DNA of 8,074 nt from positions 1 through 8,074 of the forward strand of contig CALXDE010000164.1 of NCBI GenBank assembly GCA_944386965.1, in the 5' to 3' direction. Shown here piece after piece: positions 1 through 5,026 of this stretch. A model generated the notes under the pieces. It had not been told where the DNA came from. It ran no database searches and saw nothing but the letters and a program-made list of their open reading frames with translations. The stretch is from an uncultured Oscillospiraceae bacterium. Its GTDB lineage: Bacteria > Bacillota_A > Clostridia > Oscillospirales > Oscillospiraceae. The translations under genes and the position numbers were made by a program. Position 1 is the stretch's first letter. Every line of letters starts with the position of its first letter.

Positions 1-43
1 TCGTCGCAAGCGTCATATCGCTTGCGACGAGCTTTTTCATTTC
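1..43 (+). terminator. Rho-independent terminator of a gene left of the window
   Basis: A perfect 12-bp inverted repeat (TCGTCGCAAGCG at 1-12, CGCTTGCGACGA at 19-30) with a 6-base loop is followed by GC, five T and then CATTT. A strong stem followed by a T tract is the standard intrinsic terminator layout for plus-strand transcription. The gene it would serve lies outside the window. The hairpin begins at base 1, so the stem may be longer than visible. Confidence 0.7.
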
Positions 44-85
44 ATTGCAAAGCTCATCGCGCGCTCATTCCGCTGCTCCTCGCTT

Positions 86-120
86 CCAAACCGCAACCGT
101 TTCGCTGGGTTGCGGTTTGG
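86..120. repeat. Perfect 13-bp inverted repeat
   Basis: The arms CCAAACCGCAACC (86-98) and GGTTGCGGTTTGG (108-120) are exact reverse complements around a 9-base loop. No T tract follows on the plus strand, and on the minus strand only GAAGCG follows, so it is not a normal terminator. Its role is unknown; it may be part of an interspersed repeat element. Confidence 0.7.
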
Positions 121-140
121 TGCCGCCCCTGCGCAATTTT

Positions 141-199
141 CCGCCGCCTCCGGCGGCTTCGAATTTACGGCGCAAAAGCGCCGCCGGCCAGAAGGCCGG
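141..199. repeat. Three adjacent GC-rich hairpins
   Basis: Three perfect 6-bp stems lie close together: GCCGCC/GGCGGC (143-157, 3-base loop), CGGCGC/GCGCCG (168-183, AAAA loop) and CCGGCC/GGCCGG (184-199, AGAA loop). The last two abut directly. Four-base A-rich loops on GC stems are typical of stable RNA or single-strand DNA hairpins. No T tract follows, so termination is unlikely. Confidence 0.6.
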
Positions 200-228
200 T
201 AAGGGGAATCCTTTCGAATTGCTGTCGT

Positions 229-247
229 AAATCGAAAATATCGATTT
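229..247. repeat. AT-rich 7-bp inverted repeat
   Basis: AAATCGA (229-235) and TCGATTT (241-247) are exact reverse complements around a 5-base loop. It closes the hairpin cluster on the right. It could be a protein-binding palindrome, but no adjacent promoter was recognised. Confidence 0.4.
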
Positions 248-331
248 TGACCGCCTCTTTGGGGGATACCTGGGAATTTCAGATGCCCGGCCGGGCCGCT
301 CTCTCCTGCCGCCGGGTCGCTGTATCAGGAC

Positions 332-370
332 AAGGGAGGCGTCCGCCGAAAGCGGACGCCTCCCTTTCTT
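332..370. terminator. Strong hairpin, probable terminator
   Basis: A perfect 15-bp stem (AAGGGAGGCGTCCGC at 332-346, exact reverse complement at 352-366) with a CGAAA loop is followed on the plus strand by TCTT and AT-rich sequence. It sits just past the 3' end of the minus-strand diguanylate cyclase gene, where a terminator is expected. The T-rich tail is better on the plus strand than on the minus strand, where only CCCTTGTCC follows. It may end plus-strand read-through, act in both directions, or only stabilise the 3' end of the cyclase mRNA. Confidence 0.65.
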
Positions 371-394
371 ATATCTCTATATCTCTTATATCTC
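370..394. repeat. Three copies of TATATCTC
   Basis: TATATCTC occurs at 370-377, 378-385 and 387-394, the last after a one-base insertion. It lies between the 15-bp hairpin and the end of the diguanylate cyclase gene. It could be slipped-strand duplication without function. The copies are too AT-rich and too regular to be ordinary sequence in this GC-rich region. Confidence 0.6.
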
Positions 395-442
395 GCGGGG
401 AATCTCCGGGCTCCAGCGAGGCAGGTCCCAGCCGGCCGCTTC

Positions 443-1381
443 TCAGAGATTCAAAAAGCCGTTTTTGGTGCTCTTCTTGACATGGTAGAGGGCGTGGTCC
501 GCCCGCTCAATGAGATCCTCCAGGGGCGTGAGGGGTTGGATCGCGGTGCCGCCCATCGACAGATGGATGCGGATGGTCCGTTCCCGCATGCCCTGCTCCA
601 CACAGTCCAGAACGCGCCGGGCAAACCGGTCGGCGTGCTCCCGGGTCTGGAGTCCGGCGCACAGGAGCAGAAACTCGTCGCCCCCCATCCGGCACACCAG
701 GTCCCCCTCTCCCACGGCGGACCGGAGGATATTGGCCAGATAAATCAGCGTGTGATTGCCGGCAATGTGGCCGTAGGTGTCGTTGACACGCTTGAAATTG
801 TCCACGTCGATGAGAAACAGCCAGCCCGCCTTCCCCCGCTCCGACCAGCGCTGCTGGAAGGCCCGGAAGTTAATCAGGCCGGTCAGGCCGTCCTGCTGGG
901 CCAGCTTCTCCATCCGCTCGGCGGCGGTGCGGGCCTCCTGAACCTGTTTGACCATGGTTTTGGCATAGAACTCATCGGACATCTGCTCGATGTCGGGAAC
1001 CGAATGGTGGATGTGGACGATCCTCCACTGGCCGTCGATCCGCTGGAAGACAATGGAAAAGCGGGTGTCCATATCGATCGTGACCACACCCGCCGGGTCC
1101 TCCCAGAAGATATGGATGCCGCCGTAAGTCAGCGCGGCCTCCTCCCCCAGGAGCCGCTGCTGGCACCAGTAGTCCTTGCGCTGAAAGGGGAAGCCGCCCC
1201 GCATGGACATCTCCTTTCCAAACGCGTCGATAAAGGCCTGGGCGCTGTCGTAGAGCTCCACAGTACCGGTGCCGATGATGGAGCAATCCTCCGCCAGAGA
1301 GGCCAGGGCCGCGGCCTGCTCATCCTGGTCGGAGGAGAAATAGATATTCCAGAGATGCTCGGTCCATTTGTGGAAATCCAT
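443..1381 (-). CDS. Diguanylate cyclase with NTF2/SnoaL-like sensor domain
   Basis: Predicted soluble enzyme of 312 residues that makes cyclic di-GMP from two GTP. Residues about 8-130 resemble an NTF2/SnoaL-like domain, with the typical ending WRIVHIHHSVP, and probably act as a ligand or signal pocket. A helical linker (about 138-162) leads to the GGDEF domain (about 163-312), which has DGLTGL at its start, the metal-binding Asp in LIDVDNFKRVND (D192) and the intact catalytic motif GGDEF (233-237). The inhibitory I-site RxxD is not intact: the position reads GEGD (224-227), so product inhibition through it is unlikely. There is no signal peptide or membrane segment. An in-frame ATG at 1490-1492 would add 37 residues, but it coincides with the predicted transcription start and the added residues look non-coding, so I prefer ATG 1379-1381. 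That start has only a distant GGGAG (14 bases away), so the start is the weakest point. The gene is divergent from the sensor kinase operon. Confidence 0.88.
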   Translation of the reverse strand: MDFHKWTEHLWNIYFSSDQDEQAAALASLAEDCSIIGTGTVELYDSAQAFIDAFGKEMSMRGGFPFQRKDYWCQQRLLGEEAALTYGGIHIFWEDPAGVVTIDMDTRFSIVFQRIDGQWRIVHIHHSVPDIEQMSDEFYAKTMVKQVQEARTAAERMEKLAQQDGLTGLINFRAFQQRWSERGKAGWLFLIDVDNFKRVNDTYGHIAGNHTLIYLANILRSAVGEGDLVCRMGGDEFLLLCAGLQTREHADRFARRVLDCVEQGMRERTIRIHLSMGGTAIQPLTPLEDLIERADHALYHVKKSTKNGFLNL

Positions 1382-1495
1382 TGTGGAGGGCGACTCTCCC
1401 TTCGCGGCCCGCCGCCCCGTCTGCGTGGGGCAGTGGAACGGGCCAGAAATGATGTGGAATCTGGCCGGATACGGCCGGTTTAGCAATGCCATTTT

Positions 1496-1524
1496 ATCCT
1501 ACCAAGTATGCCGCCCGCTGTCAA
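1496..1524 (-). promoter_or_regulatory. Promoter of the diguanylate cyclase gene
   Basis: Read on the minus strand, a perfect -35 box TTGACA (1519-1524) is followed after exactly 17 bases by TAGGAT (1496-1501), four of six matches to TATAAT. Transcription should start near 1489. This places the upstream ATG (1490-1492) at the transcript end and implies a leader of about 108 bases before the preferred ATG at 1381. Confidence 0.7.
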
Positions 1525-1529
1525 TAGAG

Positions 1530-1562
1530 AAACCTTGCATTGATACAGAAAAACCTTGCAAT
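1530..1562. promoter_or_regulatory. Direct repeat AAACCTTGCA, candidate operator
   Basis: AAACCTTGCA occurs at 1530-1539 and again at 1551-1560, a spacing of 21 bases or two helical turns, so a bound dimer would contact one DNA face. The pair begins just upstream of the cyclase -35 box. The core CTTGCATT recurs exactly at 1636-1643, over the -35 region of the sensor kinase promoter. Response regulators of the CitB/DcuR type often bind direct repeats, so the neighbouring response regulator is a reasonable but unproven candidate. Confidence 0.45.
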
Positions 1563-1636
1563 TCCGGGAAATGCCCCAGGGAAGCCCCCAGAACCTTCCC
1601 GGTTTCCGGAAAAAGCCTTTGAGCCGGGAGCACGGC

Positions 1637-1665
1637 TTGCATTTCCCTCCGCCCTGCCCTATAAT
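1637..1665 (+). promoter_or_regulatory. Promoter of the three-regulator operon
   Basis: A perfect -10 box TATAAT (1660-1665) is preceded after 17 bases by TTGCAT (1637-1642), which matches the TTG of the -35 consensus. The predicted start is near 1672, giving a leader of about 32 bases before the kinase ATG at 1704. The weak -35 box suggests that an activator may be needed. Confidence 0.7.
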
Positions 1666-1703
1666 ACTCTCACCTGACATCGGCGGACAGAGAGGATGAG
1701 ACG

Positions 1704-3320
1704 ATGGGCAAGAGAAAACTGCATATCGAAGGACAGCTGTATCTGTTTCAGATTTTCGGCATTGTGGTCACGGCCGCCCTGTGCCTGGTGCTGACGGTTT
1801 CCGTGACCCTCACCCGCGCCAGCCGCCGGCAGGAGCGGCAGCTGCTGGCGCAGTGCGAGGCCATCGGCCGTTCCCGGCCCGTCCGGGAGGCTCTGGAGGG
1901 CGCGGATCAGGGATATCTGAACAATTACCTGGATATTTATATCAAATCCATCGAGGATCTGGACTTTGTGGCGGTCTGCGACGCGCAGGGCAGATGCCTC
2001 TACTATCCCAACAAGGCCTTTGTGGGGCGCTCGGTGCGCTTCGGCGGTGAGAACCGGGTCCTGGCGGGGGAGGACGCCTACATCATCACCGTGGAGCGGA
2101 CCGGCTACGGGCTGGAGATGGCCTATGCCCCGGTCCGCGCGGACAGCGGTGCGCTGCTGGGCTATGTGATCCTGTCGGTGTTCTACCGCTCCCCGGCGTC
2201 GGACGTGCTGCACCTGCTGTATGGGTATGTGGGCATCTCCTTCGGCACGGCGGTTCTGGGGATCTTCCTCTCCATCTCGGTCCGGCGGCGGACACTCAAG
2301 GTCCTGCAGGGCCGGCGGGTGGAGGAGTACCGCCGGCTGACGGATGAGCGCAGCGAGGTGCTGGACGCCCTGGAGGAGGCGATCGTGGCCATCAATCTCC
2401 GGGGAGAGATCATCCTGATGAACCGGGCGTTTCTGAAAATGCTGGGCGCGCCGGAGACGCTGCTGCATTACGAGGGGAAGCTCAAAGACATCTATCCGGA
2501 GACGCAGCTGCCCCATGTCCTGGAGACGGGCACGGCTCAGTACAACCTCAGCGTCCGCATCCGGGGAGAGGACTATGTGACCAGCCGCATCCCAGTTTAT
2601 GAGCGGGGGCGCGTCATCGGTGCGGCCTCCATCTCCCGGAACGTGACGGAGGTGCGCCGCCTGGGTCAGGAGCTGTCGGGGGCCAATCAGATGGTGGACA
2701 CCCTGCGCTCCTTCAACCATGAGTTCAACAACAAGCTTCATGTGATCCTGGGATATCTGGAGCAGCAGCACCCCAACGAGGCCCGGAATTTTATCGTCAA
2801 CAACGTGGGGGCCATGTCGGCCAATATCGCCAAGGTCACCAAGGAGATCGAATCCACGGGGATCGCCGCCATTGTCATCGGCAAAATGGCGGAGGCCGGC
2901 AACAGCGGCATCAAGCTGGAGCTCCAGCCGGACAGCCGCTGCACGAATTTGACAGAGGGCGTCCCCTTTGACTGCTATGTGACCATCCTGGGGAATCTGC
3001 TGCAAAACGCCATCGACGAGCTGCGGGAGAGCGATGGCAAGATGAAGGAGATCAGTCTTGGACTGCTGATCGACCGCCAGTATACCATCCTCACCGTCAC
3101 CGATACCGGCCGGGGGATGCCCGAGGAGATTCGCAGGCATCTCTTTGAGAAGGGCAGCTCCACCAAGGGACAGGGCCGGGGCACGGGGCTGTTCCTGGTG
3201 GGAGAGCTGGTGGACCAGTACCACGGGACCATCGAGGTGGAGACGGAGCCCGGGGAGGGCACATCCATTACCGTGTCCTTCCGCAGGCGAGAGGAGGAAA
3301 ACGGGCCATGTATCGAGTGA
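1704..3320 (+). CDS. CitA/DcuS-type membrane sensor histidine kinase
   Basis: A 538-residue sensor kinase. Order of parts: membrane segment about 13-38, extracytoplasmic PAS/Cache-like sensor about 40-168, second membrane segment about 170-193, cytoplasmic PAS about 215-318, then a SpoOB-type dimerisation and phosphoacceptor region with SFNHEFNNKLH (H339), and the ATPase domain with N box NLLQNAIDEL (431-440), G1 DTGRGM (467-472), an F-box-like LFEKG (480-484) and G2 GRGTGL (491-496). This is the layout of the citrate/C4-dicarboxylate sensor family, in which a bound solute triggers phosphotransfer to a CitB/DcuR-type partner, here the next gene. By eye, two ligand-binding residues of DcuS (His110, Arg147) correspond to Tyr100 and Met139, so the ligand is probably different. 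AGAGG lies 8 bases before the ATG. The 3' end overlaps the response regulator by 13 bases, which suggests coupled translation. Confidence 0.92.
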   Translation: MGKRKLHIEGQLYLFQIFGIVVTAALCLVLTVSVTLTRASRRQERQLLAQCEAIGRSRPVREALEGADQGYLNNYLDIYIKSIEDLDFVAVCDAQGRCLYYPNKAFVGRSVRFGGENRVLAGEDAYIITVERTGYGLEMAYAPVRADSGALLGYVILSVFYRSPASDVLHLLYGYVGISFGTAVLGIFLSISVRRRTLKVLQGRRVEEYRRLTDERSEVLDALEEAIVAINLRGEIILMNRAFLKMLGAPETLLHYEGKLKDIYPETQLPHVLETGTAQYNLSVRIRGEDYVTSRIPVYERGRVIGAASISRNVTEVRRLGQELSGANQMVDTLRSFNHEFNNKLHVILGYLEQQHPNEARNFIVNNVGAMSANIAKVTKEIESTGIAAIVIGKMAEAGNSGIKLELQPDSRCTNLTEGVPFDCYVTILGNLLQNAIDELRESDGKMKEISLGLLIDRQYTILTVTDTGRGMPEEIRRHLFEKGSSTKGQGRGTGLFLVGELVDQYHGTIEVETEPGEGTSITVSFRRREEENGPCIE

Positions 3321-4021
3321 TTATTGTAGAGGATGAGCCGGAAATCGCCCGGAGCACCAAGGAATCTGTGGAAAAAAATCCGGATTTTCAGGTAAAGGCC
3401 ATCTTCTCCAACGGCCAGGAGGCGCTGAACTACATCTGGCTGAATCCGGTGGACCTGATCATCCTGGATCTGTTCATGCCCCAGGTCAACGGAAAGGAGT
3501 TCCTCTACCGGCTGCGCAAGGAGATCCTTCCGGTGGAGGTGATCGTGATGACGGCGGCCAACGAAACGGCCAACATCCGGGAGGTGCTGCCCTTCGGGGT
3601 GGTGGACTATCTGCTCAAGCCCTTTACCCAGGAGCGCTTTGCCGAGGCCCTGGAGCGGTTTGACCAGCGCTATCAGATCATCAACGCCATGAGCGGTCTG
3701 GACCAGCGGCGGATCGACGCCGTGTTCGCCAGCGCCGCGGCGGGCGGAGACGCGGTGCGCAAGGCCCGGCTGGCGGAAAAGGGGCTGGACCCCGAGCTCT
3801 ACCGGCAGGTGCTGGACGTTTTGGCGGAGCATCCGGGGCAGTCCTTTCCCGCGGAGGAACTGGCCCGGGCGGCTGGATTGTCCAAAATCGCGGTGCGGCG
3901 GTATCTCCACGAGATGATCGAGGCCGGCGAGGCGGCCAGCGGCGTGGAAATTCACGCCGGCGCCCCGGTGATGACCTATTACCTGGCAAAGGAGGCGGAC
4001 CATGACTCTCAAGGAGATTGA
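3308..4021 (+). CDS. CitB/DcuR-type response regulator
   Basis: A 237-residue transcription factor, the probable phosphorylation partner of the preceding kinase. The receiver domain (about 1-120) has all key residues: acidic pair E8/D9 in VEDE, phosphoacceptor D54 in LIILDLFMP, T82 in VMTAANE and K104 in LLKPF. A linker leads to a C-terminal helix-turn-helix at about 179-202 (GLSKIAVRRYLHEM), followed by a short wing-like end, as in CitB and DcuR. AGGAGG (3292-3297) lies 10 bases before the ATG. It overlaps the kinase gene by 13 bases and the LysR gene by 20 bases. Family members usually activate transport genes for the sensed solute. The ABC importer downstream, the operon's own promoter and the divergent cyclase are all possible targets. 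Confidence 0.93.
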   Translation: MYRVIIVEDEPEIARSTKESVEKNPDFQVKAIFSNGQEALNYIWLNPVDLIILDLFMPQVNGKEFLYRLRKEILPVEVIVMTAANETANIREVLPFGVVDYLLKPFTQERFAEALERFDQRYQIINAMSGLDQRRIDAVFASAAAGGDAVRKARLAEKGLDPELYRQVLDVLAEHPGQSFPAEELARAAGLSKIAVRRYLHEMIEAGEAASGVEIHAGAPVMTYYLAKEADHDSQGD

Positions 4022-4904
4022 GTATCTGCTGACCACAGCCCGCTGCGCGTCCATCAGCGAGGCGGCCAAGCAGCTGTATGTGGCCCAGCCCAGCCTGACC
4101 CACGCCATCCAGTCGGTGGAGCGGGAGGTTGGGTTCCGGATCTTTGAACGGGGCCGCTCAGGCGTGTCCGTTACGGAACAGGGGGAGGAGTTCCTGGCGG
4201 ATATCCGGACGGTCTACGAGCGGATGACGGCGGTGCACGAGAAATACTGCGCGGAGAAGCAGCCCGTGCGAAGCGTGTTCTCCATCAGCGTGCAGCACTT
4301 CTCTCCGGCCGGCGAGGCCTTTGCCCGCTTCCTGCGGGAGCTGGAGGAGCCCTACTACAGCGCCAGATTCCTGGAGGGAAACATGGCGGACGTGATCGCC
4401 GACGTGGCCGCCGAGCGCAGCGAGATCGGCTTTCTCCACTTCCCTCAAAACAAGGAGCAGGCGGTGTTCCGGGAGCTGCGGGGAGAAAAGGTGGAATTTT
4501 ACGCCATCACCTGTGGGGAGCCGTGCGTACTGCTGCGGGAAGGCCATCCCCTGGCCGGGCAGGAAACCATATCCCGCCAAAATCTGATGCGCTGCCCGAT
4601 TTTGTCCTATGACTACGGCACGGAAAATACCGTGGGCTTCTCCGACGAGGACCCCTCCCTGCTCCAGGGGGACAGGCGGATCGTTGTAAGCAACGGGCTG
4701 ATGCTGCGCCGCCTCCTGCTGGAGACGGACGCCTGCGCTGTCAGCGTCCGCGCGGACGCCGGCGCCCTTCTGACCGGAGGCGGCATCACGGCCAAGCCCC
4801 TGGAGGGCGCTCAGCCGCTGCGGATCGGGTGGATCAAGAAATGGGATACGCCCCTGCAGCCGCTGACGAAGCGATATCTTCGGATGCTGAATCCCGGGCA
4901 GTAA
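4002..4904 (+). CDS. LysR-type transcriptional regulator
   Basis: A full-length LysR-type regulator of 300 residues. The N-terminal winged helix-turn-helix covers about 2-60 (SISEAAKQLYVAQPSLTHAI is the recognition region, and RIFERGRSGVSVTEQGEEF is the classic wing and start of the linker helix). A linker helix (about 61-85) joins the effector-binding domain (about 90-295), which belongs to the periplasmic-binding-protein-like fold and binds a small molecule. The effector cannot be named from sequence. AAGGAGG (3989-3995) lies 6 bases before the ATG, inside the response regulator gene. It is the last gene of the regulator operon. No strong terminator follows, so some read-through into the transporter genes is possible. 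A T-N11-A site lies 17 bases past its stop codon and is its most likely binding site. Confidence 0.94.
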   Translation: MTLKEIEYLLTTARCASISEAAKQLYVAQPSLTHAIQSVEREVGFRIFERGRSGVSVTEQGEEFLADIRTVYERMTAVHEKYCAEKQPVRSVFSISVQHFSPAGEAFARFLRELEEPYYSARFLEGNMADVIADVAAERSEIGFLHFPQNKEQAVFRELRGEKVEFYAITCGEPCVLLREGHPLAGQETISRQNLMRCPILSYDYGTENTVGFSDEDPSLLQGDRRIVVSNGLMLRRLLLETDACAVSVRADAGALLTGGGITAKPLEGAQPLRIGWIKKWDTPLQPLTKRYLRMLNPGQ

Positions 4905-4914
4905 CGCCCGCTCA

Positions 4915-4939
4915 TATCCATAGATAAAATCTATGGATA
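4915..4939. promoter_or_regulatory. Perfect palindrome with LysR-type T-N11-A box
   Basis: The arms TATCCATAGAT (4915-4925) and ATCTATGGATA (4929-4939) are exact reverse complements around AAA. Its centre (4921-4933) reads TAGATAAAATCTA, matching the LysR consensus T-N11-A with dyad symmetry. The centre at 4927 lies about 65 bases before the predicted start of the importer transcript, the usual position of the LysR recognition site. It could also form an RNA hairpin, but no T run directly follows, so termination is a weaker reading. Confidence 0.65.
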
Positions 4940-4956
4940 CGCATATGTTTTGAATA

Positions 4957-4985
4957 TTTGCACAAAAAGGAAAATCTGCTATAAT
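4957..4985 (+). promoter_or_regulatory. Promoter of the ABC importer operon
   Basis: A perfect -10 box TATAAT (4980-4985) lies 16 bases after TTGCAC (4958-4963), or 17 after TTTGCA (4957-4962). Either -35 box is a poor match, as is usual for activator-dependent promoters. The start is predicted near 4992, about 35 bases before the GTG start codon. The surrounding 100 bases are much more AT-rich than the genes. Confidence 0.7.
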
Positions 4986-5026
4986 TGTTTATTGTAGATA
5001 AAGACAATACCCGGAGGAGTGAGAAC

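Larger units (their letters stand above)
44..331. other. Non-coding stretch rich in short perfect hairpins
   Basis: No credible gene is visible here. The open frames crossing it have no good ribosome binding site, and their translations are arginine-, proline- and serine-rich without a recognisable domain. Instead there is a run of perfect inverted repeats: 86-98/108-120, 143-148/152-157, 168-173/178-183, 184-189/194-199, 229-235/241-247, and the self-complementary GCCCGGCCGGGC at 285-296. GGCGGC at 152-157 can pair with GCCGCC at either 143-148 or 180-185, so alternative folds exist. It could be a mosaic intergenic repeat (REP/BIME-like), a structured RNA or remains of a mobile element. The sequence alone does not decide. 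Confidence 0.5.

Noticed and set aside
1..250. CRISPR array, tRNA or attachment site in the hairpin region
   Set aside because: There are no regularly spaced identical direct repeats, no tRNA-like cloverleaf and no integrase gene nearby.
22..480. Plus-strand open frame of 152 residues in the left non-coding region
   Set aside because: No ribosome binding site or domain. It is rich in Arg, Pro and Ser, runs across several hairpins and the probable terminator, and ends inside the cyclase gene on the other strand.
482..1483. Long plus-strand open frame of 333 residues
   Set aside because: It is the antisense shadow of the diguanylate cyclase. The translation has no recognisable domain, whereas the minus strand encodes intact GGDEF motifs.
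1564..1602. Inverted repeat CCGGGAA/TTCCCGG in the divergent region
   Set aside because: Only 7 bp with a 25-base gap in GC-rich sequence. It could arise by chance and is not tied to a promoter element.
1659..3224. Long minus-strand open frame of 521 residues
   Set aside because: It is antisense to the sensor kinase, with repetitive His/Gln/Leu/Asp composition and no domain. Such long shadows are common opposite GC-rich genes.
4895..4910. Short stem CGGGC/GCCCG over the LysR stop codon as a terminator
   Set aside because: It has only 5 bp and no T tract follows, so it is too weak to call.
4985..5026. Upstream TTG start for the ABC ATPase
   Set aside because: The TTG begins at the last base of the -10 box and precedes the predicted transcript start. 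The GTG at 5027 has a strong GGAGGAG and gives a normal family N-terminus.
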